Assembly: GCF_001693485.1 (NCBI RefSeq)
Contig: NZ_MAXC01000055.1
Coordinates: forward strand, 124,001 to 188,000
Length of the DNA stretch: 64,000 bases
Source of the DNA: Bradyrhizobium sp. LMTR 3
Lineage (GTDB): Bacteria > Pseudomonadota > Alphaproteobacteria > Rhizobiales > Xanthobacteraceae
Direction of reading: 5' to 3'
How positions within the stretch are numbered: position 1 is the first letter of the stretch; each line of letters opens with the position of its first letter. Under the pieces are notes generated by a model that was given only the letters and a program-made list of their open reading frames with translations, did no database searches and was not told where the DNA came from. Below are positions 52,860 to 60,830 of this stretch, piece by piece. The translations under genes were made by a program, and so were the position numbers.

Positions 52860-54410
52860 ATGGCCGAAGACTCCAGGAGGGATGACTCCCGCCCGCCACT
52901 GAAAGTGCGCCGGGTCAACCTCGACACCGGACGCGAGAACGTGGTGGTGATTTCACGCCACTCGAGAGCATTGCAGCCGGACGTATTTCGCGGCTTCAGT
53001 CGGGTCGAACTACAGAGCGGTTCGAAGGTCCTGCTCGCCACGCTGTTGATCACGGACGACGGATTGGTCAGCGCCGATGAAATCGGGCTTTCCGAGCCGG
53101 CGTTCCGGCGCTTTGCCGAGCCAGTGGGCCGCCTCGTCACCGTCAGCCCCGCGACCCCGCCCGAAAGTCTCGACGCAGTTCGCGGCAAGATTCAGGGCAG
53201 AACGCTGAAGCCCTCCGAAATCGACGCCATCATCAACGACCTGACGCATTACCGCTACTCCGATATGGAGATCGCAGCGTTCCTGATCGGCGCCGCAAGC
53301 TTCATGACCAGCGGCGAGCTGCTCGCTCTGGTTCGGGCGATGGCGATGGCAGGCACCCAGCTGAAATGGCCAAGTCCCATGGTCGTCGACAAGCATTGCA
53401 TCGGCGGCATTCCCGGAAACCGCACTTCCATGATCGTCGTCCCAATCGTCGCGGCGCATGGCCTCATTATTCCCAAGACCTCCTCTCGGGCGATCACCTC
53501 GCCGGCCGGCACTGCCGACACCATGGAGGTACTGGCCCGGGTCGACGTGTCGGTTGACGAGATGAAGGAAATCGTCGCCGCGTGCCGCGGTTGCCTGGTC
53601 TGGGGCGGGCACGTCAATCTCTCGCCTGCCGACGACATTCTGATTTCCGTCGAACGTCCACTCTGCCTCGACACAAGCGAACAGATGGTCGCATCGATCA
53701 TGTCTAAGAAACTCGCGGCCGGTTCGACCAATCTGCTGATCGACCTGCCAGTCGGCCCGACCGCAAAGCTTGCCAATGCCGCCGAGGCGATGCGGCTGCG
53801 CAAGCTGTTTGAGTTCGTCGGCGATCACTTCGGTATTGCCGTCGAGGTAATCACGACCGATGGCCGCCAGCCGATCGGCAACGGCATCGGTCCAGTGCTC
53901 GAGGCGGCCGACGTCACGGCGGTGCTGAGCAACGAGCCGAATGCACCCACGGACCTGCGTGAAAAGTCCCTAAGATTGGCGGCGCATCTGCTCGAGTATG
54001 ATCCGCAGTTGCGAGGTGGCGCAGGCTACACACGCGCCCGCGAACTGCTCGACCGCGGCGCGGCGATGAAGAAAATGCAGGAGATCATTGACGCGCAAGG
54101 CCCCTCGGCCTGCCGCAAAGATATCGGAAAACTCGTCTTCGATGTCTGCGCCGCCGATGACGGCGCCATATCCGAGATCGATTGCCTGCAGTTGAACCGT
54201 CTTGCGCGAACCGCTGGCGCGCCGATCGACAAGGGCGCGGGCATCAAGCTGTTCCGCAAGATCGGCGATCGCGTCGAGAAGGGCCAGCCGCTCTATCGAA
54301 TTCACGCCTGTGACCAGGCTGAACTCGACCTTGCCATCGCGGCGGCAAAACGCAACAGCGGCTACCTCATCGGCGTGCGACACCCGGTATCGGCCGAGAC
54401 TACACTGTGA
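52860..54410 (+). CDS. AMP/thymidine phosphorylase (archaeal-type, DeoA superfamily)
   Basis: A 516-residue nucleoside or nucleotide phosphorylase. An extra N-terminal domain (residues 1-95) precedes the catalytic core with KHCIGGIPGNRTSMIVVPIV, KTSSRAITSPAGTADTMEVL and MSKKLAAGSTNLLIDLPVGP. The longer form with this N-domain is that of archaeal AMP phosphorylases and their bacterial homologues annotated as thymidine phosphorylase. It would release base and ribose-1,5-bisphosphate (from AMP) or sugar-1-phosphate. The ATG at 52860 follows GTGGAG. Its stop overlaps the PRPP-synthetase GTG, so the two act together. Confidence 0.85.
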   Translation: MAEDSRRDDSRPPLKVRRVNLDTGRENVVVISRHSRALQPDVFRGFSRVELQSGSKVLLATLLITDDGLVSADEIGLSEPAFRRFAEPVGRLVTVSPATPPESLDAVRGKIQGRTLKPSEIDAIINDLTHYRYSDMEIAAFLIGAASFMTSGELLALVRAMAMAGTQLKWPSPMVVDKHCIGGIPGNRTSMIVVPIVAAHGLIIPKTSSRAITSPAGTADTMEVLARVDVSVDEMKEIVAACRGCLVWGGHVNLSPADDILISVERPLCLDTSEQMVASIMSKKLAAGSTNLLIDLPVGPTAKLANAAEAMRLRKLFEFVGDHFGIAVEVITTDGRQPIGNGIGPVLEAADVTAVLSNEPNAPTDLREKSLRLAAHLLEYDPQLRGGAGYTRARELLDRGAAMKKMQEIIDAQGPSACRKDIGKLVFDVCAADDGAISEIDCLQLNRLARTAGAPIDKGAGIKLFRKIGDRVEKGQPLYRIHACDQAELDLAIAAAKRNSGYLIGVRHPVSAETTL

Positions 54411-55312
54411 GCGCGGTCGTGCTGCAAAGCTTGCCGTCGTCGACGCGCGACGCTACGAGGCTCGCAACGCGGCTCGGTGTGCCATCTCATGAGATCAGGA
54501 CGCATTTCTTTCCCGACGGGGAAATGCGGGTGACAGTTGGACCGGCAGCTTCCACGACGATCATCTACGCCTCGCTCGACAGGCCAAACGATAAACTCAT
54601 CGCGCTGATGTTCGCCGCCGAAGCGCTGCGACGCGAAGGCGCAAGGCGCCTCGTGCTGCTGGCGCCCTATCTATGCTACATGCGCCAGGACACCGCATTC
54701 CACGCGGGCGAGGCGATCAGCCAGAAGGTGATCGGTCCGCTGCTGGCGCGATGCGTGGATCGCATCATCACCGTGGACGCGCATCTGCACCGCACGCCTG
54801 ATATCGGGGCTGTATTTCCGGGCATCCAGTCGGACAATCTCTCGGCCATGCCGGCAATATCGGACATACTGCGCAAAACTGGTCTCGATCCCGCAACCGT
54901 CGTAGCGGGACCGGATGCCGAATCGCGCCCCTGGGTCGGCGATCTCGCCGGCCGGCTCGGCCTGTCGCATACCGTTGCGCAAAAGAACCGCCGCGGCGAC
55001 CGCATCGTCGCAATCGAATTTCAGAACCGGGCCGATATCGTCGGCCGGCCCGCATTGATCGTCGACGACATCGTTTCGTCGGGCGGCACCATGATTGCCT
55101 GCGCCAAAGCGTTGATCGCGGCTGGCGCGACGACGATCGATGCCGTCATGACGCACGCGCTGTTTCCCGAAGCGCTTTGCGGCGAGATGGCTTTATCGGG
55201 TATTCGCTCGATCCGTTCGACCTACAGCGTCCCCCATTCCACCAATGCCATTGTGCTCGACGAACTGTTCGTCGATGCGTTGAAGGACGAGATACCGGAG
55301 AACTTCCGATGA
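54407..55312 (+). CDS. prs: Ribose-phosphate pyrophosphokinase (PRPP synthetase), archaeal-like short form
   Basis: A 301-residue enzyme that makes PRPP from ribose-5-phosphate and ATP. Motifs are THFFPDGEMRV, YMRQDTAFHAGEAISQKVI, the KNRRGDR catalytic loop (Lys-x-Arg) and the PRPP loop LIVDDIVSSGGTM. The short length and RQDxxFxxGExxS resemble archaeal or class III enzymes rather than the housekeeping one. The GTG start overlaps the previous stop (GTGA), and its own stop overlaps the next ATG. It is probably a second, conditional PRPP synthetase. Confidence 0.86.
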   Translation: MSAVVLQSLPSSTRDATRLATRLGVPSHEIRTHFFPDGEMRVTVGPAASTTIIYASLDRPNDKLIALMFAAEALRREGARRLVLLAPYLCYMRQDTAFHAGEAISQKVIGPLLARCVDRIITVDAHLHRTPDIGAVFPGIQSDNLSAMPAISDILRKTGLDPATVVAGPDAESRPWVGDLAGRLGLSHTVAQKNRRGDRIVAIEFQNRADIVGRPALIVDDIVSSGGTMIACAKALIAAGATTIDAVMTHALFPEALCGEMALSGIRSIRSTYSVPHSTNAIVLDELFVDALKDEIPENFR

Positions 55313-56901
55313 GCGTGACTATTCGGTTTTGCGGCGCATCACGCACCGTTACAGGCTCCTGCCATCTCTTCGAAACCCGGGCCGGGCGCTTCCTGGTCGA
55401 TTGCGGCCTGTTTCAGGGACAAAAAACGCTGAAGGAACTGAACTACGGCGCCTTTCCGTTTCGGCCAGCCGGTATCGATGCAGTGCTGCTGACGCACGCC
55501 CATATCGATCACAGCGGGCTACTGCCCAAACTGGTGCGCAACGGCTTTGCCGGCCGTATCCTGGCAACGCGCGGCACCATCGATCTCTGCTCCTATATGT
55601 TGCCGGACGCCGGCAGCATTCAGGAATCCGAGGTCGCCGCGCTGAACCGGCGTAACGCTGCTCGCGGACGCGCGGAGGTTACGCCGATCTATACGCAGGC
55701 CGACGCGGTCGCTTCACTGCAATCGTTTATGGCGGTCGATTACGAAAAATGGATCGACGTGATTCCAGGCGTTCGCGCGCGGTACTGGAATGCGGGGCAT
55801 CTGCTTGGTTCTGCCTCGATCGAGATCGAATGCACCGATGGTGATGGATCGGGAAGGCCCATGCGCATTCTCGCATCCGGCGATATCGGGCCGGACGCCA
55901 AACTGCTGCAACCTGACCCTGAAGCGCCTTCAGACTTCGACTACGTCATCTCGGAATCGACCTACGGCGACCGAGAGCGTCCGCCTACTTCGCCCGATGC
56001 GCGCCGGGCGCGCCTCGCCGAAGAGGTGAACGGCGCCGCGATGCGCAAGGGCGCGCTGCTGATTCCAGCGTTTGCAGTGGAACGCACCCAGGAACTTATC
56101 GTTGACCTAATCGATCTGATGGAGCGCGGCGAGATTCCGTCCGCCCCGATCTTTCTCGACTCCCCGCTGGCGATCCGCGCTACCGAGGTGTTCCGCAAGC
56201 ACGCCGAAAGCCTCGATCCGGCTGTCGACGTGCGCCGGCTGCTCACTTTCGCGCAATTGCGATTCACGGAAACGGTCGAAGAGAGCAAGCGAATCGCGAA
56301 ACTGGCCGGCTTTCATATTATCATTGCCGCCAGTGGTATGTGCGACGCCGGACGCATTCGGCATCACCTTCGAAACTGGTTGTGGAGCGCCAGAGCCACC
56401 GTGTTGCTGGTCGGCTTTCAGGCGCCGGGAACACTCGGCCGATTTCTCGCCGACGGCGCCAGGGCTGTGCGCATTCAGGGCAACGAGATCAAGGTCGCGG
56501 CGACCATCCGCACCATCGACGACTATTCCGGACATGCCGACGGATCGGAGCTCGTGCGATGGATCGCCGCTCGCCGTCCGATTCAGCGCGGGCTTTTTCT
56601 CGTCCATGGCGAAGAGCCGGCAATCACCGGCCTCGCCGCACGAGTCTCCGAGCGCATCATCCCGGCGGCGCGGGTGTTTCAGCCGTTGCTGGACGACGTC
56701 TACGAGCTGTCCGCCGCCACGCCAACGCCGCTCGACGCCGGCCGTCGCCGCCGGCTGGCGCCGGAGGCGGTGGTGAGGCTCGACTGGCACAACGAAATGT
56801 CAAAGCTCGTCCTGGACATCAACGACCGCATCGAGTCTGCCGCCGACGATCGCGCGAGAGGTGTCCTCATCCGACGGCTCCGCCGCGCTCTGGAGGAATA
56901 G
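55309..56901 (+). CDS. Beta-CASP metallo-beta-lactamase RNA-processing nuclease
   Basis: A 530-residue protein. The metallo-beta-lactamase motif THAHIDHSG, the later GHLLGSA and IIAASGMCDAGR (beta-CASP), and the C-terminal SGHADGSEL (RMM) are all present, the full set for CPSF73-like exo/endonucleases. The ATG overlaps the PRPP-synthetase stop (ATGA). It would cut RNA in the cytoplasm. Coupling to AMP phosphorylase and PRPP synthetase suggests RNA turnover feeding nucleotide salvage under energy stress; that is inference. Confidence 0.88.
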   Translation: MSVTIRFCGASRTVTGSCHLFETRAGRFLVDCGLFQGQKTLKELNYGAFPFRPAGIDAVLLTHAHIDHSGLLPKLVRNGFAGRILATRGTIDLCSYMLPDAGSIQESEVAALNRRNAARGRAEVTPIYTQADAVASLQSFMAVDYEKWIDVIPGVRARYWNAGHLLGSASIEIECTDGDGSGRPMRILASGDIGPDAKLLQPDPEAPSDFDYVISESTYGDRERPPTSPDARRARLAEEVNGAAMRKGALLIPAFAVERTQELIVDLIDLMERGEIPSAPIFLDSPLAIRATEVFRKHAESLDPAVDVRRLLTFAQLRFTETVEESKRIAKLAGFHIIIAASGMCDAGRIRHHLRNWLWSARATVLLVGFQAPGTLGRFLADGARAVRIQGNEIKVAATIRTIDDYSGHADGSELVRWIAARRPIQRGLFLVHGEEPAITGLAARVSERIIPAARVFQPLLDDVYELSAATPTPLDAGRRRRLAPEAVVRLDWHNEMSKLVLDINDRIESAADDRARGVLIRRLRRALEE

Positions 56902-57059
56902 CTCGAACGTCGGCCTGACGTTGCAACCGTCGTGATTTGAAGCTCCGGTTGGAAGCTCGAATCACGATATTGCACTGATCTCAACACCTGCCCGGAGGCT
57001 ACTGTCTGGTCGCTATCGTAGACATGCGGCGGCCATGGCAAAATCAGCGCTACTGATCC

Positions 57060-58254
57060 TCAGCGGCCGATGCTCGACGACATCGCCGCTCTCAACGCCA
57101 CGTCTCGTGGATCAAACGGCAATGTGGTGCCCATACGGTTGGTGACATAGGCATATCCGATTTCAGCTTCTGGATCGGCGAAACCAAAGGAGCCTCCCGC
57201 TCCAGGGTGTCCGAACGAGCCGGGATGACCGAAGGGCGAAGTTGGACTGGGCTTGCAGAAACCAAGCGAGAATTGGATCTCGGCTTTCATGCACTCATCG
57301 TAGAAGCCGCGTTCGGCCGGGATCGCCGGCGCCATCAAGAGCCGGAGAGTTTCTGGACATAATTGCAATTCTTGCCCTCCGGTCGCAAACACACTGTAGG
57401 CACGTGCAATCGCTCGCGCCGTTCCGACGCCACCGCCCGATGGCACCTCAAGGTTGCGCGAATAAATGCGCGTCTCATCATTGCATATTGCAGCGCCTGG
57501 GTTCGCTATGAGCGCCCGGTACATGTTCGAATGAGGATAGAGCGTCGCCAAGGTCAGCCGAATCGGGAAACCCCAGAGCATCTCAAGCGCGGTGGGACTT
57601 TCAATGGTGGCCAACCTGGAGTTTGGAATCTCCTTGGGCACGCGAATGTAGAAATCGAGCCCGAGCGGAGATGCTATCTCCTCTTGAAAAAATTGTCCGA
57701 GGCTGCGATTCCTCGGATCGATCCGGCGCAGTAATTCCCCTTGATAGAACCCGAGACTGATCGCGTGATAGGCTTGGCGCATACCAGGCTTCCAGGCAGG
57801 CGCTTGGCGGGCGAGAACGGGCCCCAAGCGATCAAGGTCGGCAACAAGGTCACGATCGACCGGCTCGTCGAAAGCAAACAGCCCAGCCTGGTGCGCCAAG
57901 AGCTGTCGAACAGTGATCGTTTCCTTGCCTCGCTGGGCAAATTCCGGCCAGTAGGTGCACACGCGTTCATCGTATTCGAGCCAGCCCCGGGAATGCGCGA
58001 GCGCAAGCGTCATCGCCGCGAGCCCCCTTGGTTGCGGAGTGCACAAGGACCATCGTGTCCTCCTGCCACGGCTCGCCGCTCGCTTTGTTGCGAATTCCGC
58101 CCCACAGGTCGACGACCTTCTCTCCGTGACGGTACACGCAACATGCGGCCCCCAGCTCGCTTCTATGGGAAAAATTCTCAACGAAAGCGTCCCGCACGGC
58201 ATCAAAGCCCTTGCCTACGTGCCCGTGAATTTGGCTGTGTCGAGTATGTGCCAT
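57060..58254 (-). CDS. Serine beta-lactamase-like hydrolase (frameshifted)
   Basis: About 397 residues when two frames are joined. From the ATG at 58254 the N-terminal frame reads HGHVGKGFDAVRDAFVENF and reaches the SxxK motif (HSATKG). After a C5 run at 58023-58027 (G5 on the coding strand) the other frame continues GLAAMTLALAHSRGWLEYDE, then a YHAISLGFYQGELLRR motif and HPGAGGSFGFADPEAEIGYA. Removing one G restores TKGLAAM. This is the esterase/beta-lactamase (EstB-type) family, with unknown substrate. Either a pseudogene or a sequencing error. It lies between the nuclease operon and phaC. Confidence 0.75.
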
Positions 58255-58476
58255 CGACATGACCTTCCAAGTCATCCGTGTCGTCACCAAGGACTTTTGC
58301 AAATCGAATCGGTTCGGGGTGGCCCTACATTGAATTGCGGTCCGGCTCGCGCCGAGACAGCGCTCGGTCGTGTCGCGGCGGGAGCTCCGGGCATGTCCGC
58401 TCGTTGGTCGCTACTTTGGTAGAAGCGGACATTGAGCAATCCCCATCCGTTCAAGCCGATTTTGTGAGTTCACGCC

Positions 58477-60321
58477 CTAGAAACGAACGTAATCGCCGGG
58501 CGCATCGGGCAGTGTCTCCCCCTCCGAAGCCTTCGTGCCCATGCGCGGCGGCCCAACAAGCTCGCCGGACCGCGCGGCCAACCACTTCGTCCATTCCGGC
58601 CACCACGATCCCTCAACCTCCGGGACGGTCTTCAGCCATTCGGCGGGACCGGTATAGGTCGCGTCCGCTGCCTTGGTCCTGATCCGATAGGCGTGGCCCT
58701 GTTCGCCGGGAGGTGCCACGATTCCCGCATTATGACCACCGCTGGTAAGCAGGAAGGTTATGTTGGCATCGGCCTGGTAGTGGATCTTGTAGACGGATTT
58801 CCATGGCGCGACGTGGTCCCGAACAGTGCCTACCACGAACATCGGCGTATGAATATCCGACAGCGAGATAGGCTTGCCCTCCACGAGGTATCGTCCGCCG
58901 GCAAGGTCGTTGTTGAGGAACAGCTTGCGCAGATACTCAGAATGCATCCGGTATGGCAGGCGGGTCGCATCGGCGTTCCAGGCCATCAGATCGCTCGGCG
59001 CCGCCCGCTCCCCCATCAGATAGTCGCGGGTAAGCCGCGACCAGATCAGGTCGTTGGAGCGCAGCAACTGGAATGCGCCAGCCATCTGCGTGGTGTCGAG
59101 CACGCCGCGTTCCCACATCATGTCTTCGAGGAAAGCGACCTGGCTTTCATTGATGAACAAGGTCAATTCGCCGGCCTCGGTGAAATCGGTCTGCGCGGCG
59201 AGCAGGCTGATCGACTTCAGCCGGTCGTCGCCGTCGCGCGCCATGGTCGCTGCCGTTATCGAGAGCAGCGTTCCGCCGAGACAATAGCCCAAGGCATGAA
59301 CCTGGGGTCCGGGCACGATTTCACTGATAGCATCCAGCGCGGCTTCGACGCCGAGCTTTCGATAGTCGTCGAAGGCAACCTCGCGGTCTTCCGTACCCGG
59401 ATTGCGCCACGAGATCATAAATGCGGTAAAGCCCTCGCCGGTGAGATACTTCACCAGCGAGTTCTGCGGCGACAGGTCGAGGATGTAATACTTCATGATC
59501 CAGGCCGGCACGATCAGGACCGGCTCCGGATGCACCTTCTCGGTGGCCGGATAATACTGGATCAGTTCGATCAGTTCGTTGCGGAACACCACCTTGCCGC
59601 GCGACGTGGCGACGGTGTCGCCGACAACGAAATCACCGGACTTGACAGGCCCCTGGCCGGCCGACACCAGGCGCATCCAGTCGCTCCAGAAATTCTGCCA
59701 GCCGCGTATGAAATTCCCGCCGCCGCTCTCGAACGATCTCCGAAGCACTTCCGGATTGGTCGCGGCGAAATTGGAAGGCGACATGACGTCCAACATCTGG
59801 CGGACCGAAAACTCGACGATCGCCTCGTTCTGCTTCGCCACCCCGCGCACGCCCGTGGTCGCGTTGTGCCACCATTGTTGGCTCAGCAGGAATGCCTGCG
59901 CCATCAGATTGAACGGCGGATGTTCCCACTGCCGCCCGCCGAAGCGCCTATCCTGCGCCTGCGGTCTCATCAGTGACCACGGTCCCTGTCCAGGCGAGTA
60001 AACGTGCAGTGCAGATGCGACAAGCCGGTTAGCATCGAGCAAAGCGTCCTGCGCAATCTCGATCTGTCGCTGTGGCGACGCAGCCAGATGCGACAGCCAG
60101 TCTATATAGGCCAGCAGTAATGCCAGCGGCGAGATACCGCCGCTGAGGCGCGCGAGCATCGCATGGAGGGCACGATCGGCATGATATGTCTCGGCGCTCG
60201 CGCCTGCCGCAGGCAGGTCGATCGGCGCGACTGGCTTCCGGTCATCGCCCTCGCTCGCAGCAATGGAAGGAAGAGGCAAGATGCCGACTTCCGCCGTCGG
60301 TTGGGGCAATTTCTGGTGCAT
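58477..60321 (-). CDS. phaC: Poly(3-hydroxyalkanoate) synthase, class I
   Basis: A 614-residue synthase that polymerises hydroxyacyl-CoA. The lipase-like box with the catalytic Cys is HALGYCLGG; the Asp lies in VVGTVRDHVAPWKS and the His in TSGGHNAGIVAPPGE. The N-terminal domain (FNLMAQAFLLSQQWWHNATT) is typical. It sits 11 bp downstream of a phasin gene behind a FixK/FNR box, so PHA synthesis is likely switched on when oxygen is scarce, serving as an electron sink. Confidence 0.94.
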   Translation of the reverse strand: MHQKLPQPTAEVGILPLPSIAASEGDDRKPVAPIDLPAAGASAETYHADRALHAMLARLSGGISPLALLLAYIDWLSHLAASPQRQIEIAQDALLDANRLVASALHVYSPGQGPWSLMRPQAQDRRFGGRQWEHPPFNLMAQAFLLSQQWWHNATTGVRGVAKQNEAIVEFSVRQMLDVMSPSNFAATNPEVLRRSFESGGGNFIRGWQNFWSDWMRLVSAGQGPVKSGDFVVGDTVATSRGKVVFRNELIELIQYYPATEKVHPEPVLIVPAWIMKYYILDLSPQNSLVKYLTGEGFTAFMISWRNPGTEDREVAFDDYRKLGVEAALDAISEIVPGPQVHALGYCLGGTLLSITAATMARDGDDRLKSISLLAAQTDFTEAGELTLFINESQVAFLEDMMWERGVLDTTQMAGAFQLLRSNDLIWSRLTRDYLMGERAAPSDLMAWNADATRLPYRMHSEYLRKLFLNNDLAGGRYLVEGKPISLSDIHTPMFVVGTVRDHVAPWKSVYKIHYQADANITFLLTSGGHNAGIVAPPGEQGHAYRIRTKAADATYTGPAEWLKTVPEVEGSWWPEWTKWLAARSGELVGPPRMGTKASEGETLPDAPGDYVRF

Positions 60322-60332
60322 GCTGTGGCCGA

Positions 60333-60698
60333 TCAGTAGCGAACGCCGCTGATTAAGTTCGAAGTGGCCGCGATCATTCGCTCGCCATGCCTAAATAGCC
60401 GTTCGGAGTCGCGGCGGACAAAATCGAGCTGATGCTGACCGCATTCCTGGCACATCGCCTTGACGTCTTTCACGGAATGTGCGCCCGCCATTTTTGTGAC
60501 GAATTCCGTGAAGAGATGCATTTCGGTCCGCACTCTCTCAAGCATCTCATCGCCGAGAAAGACCAATTCCTCAAACGTCATCTTCTGCGCACCGAGCAAG
60601 AACTCCAGTGCACCCTGATTTAGTTTGGTGGCTTCCGCCTCTCCATTGGTGTCCGATTGGTAAGAACCGGAAGCGGCCCGCTCAGACGGCTCTGTCAT
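60333..60698 (-). CDS. Phasin family protein
   Basis: A 121-residue amphipathic helical protein (FLLGAQKMTFEELVFLGDEM, HSVKDVKAMCQECGQHQLDF) that fits the phasin_2 pattern of PHA-granule coat proteins. It is directly upstream of phaC, and a FixK/FNR box lies 52 bp upstream. It stabilises granules and may regulate the synthase. Confidence 0.85.
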   Translation of the reverse strand: MTEPSERAASGSYQSDTNGEAEATKLNQGALEFLLGAQKMTFEELVFLGDEMLERVRTEMHLFTEFVTKMAGAHSVKDVKAMCQECGQHQLDFVRRDSERLFRHGERMIAATSNLISGVRY

Positions 60699-60750
60699 GA
60701 CAATCTCCTATTTCTCCGCCGATACGATATCGACTGGCCAAGCCTGAACA

Positions 60751-60764
60751 TTGAGATGCATCAA
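60751..60764. promoter_or_regulatory. FixK/FNR-type box TTGAGATGCATCAA
   Basis: It matches TTGA-N6-TCAA, 52 bp upstream of the phasin start (60698), and likely drives phasin-phaC. Confidence 0.7.
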
Positions 60765-60830
60765 AACTGGCGGGCGCTTCAGCTCGGGCGCTATTGGCCA
60801 ATAGCGTGACCATGAGCGCGGATCATGCTC

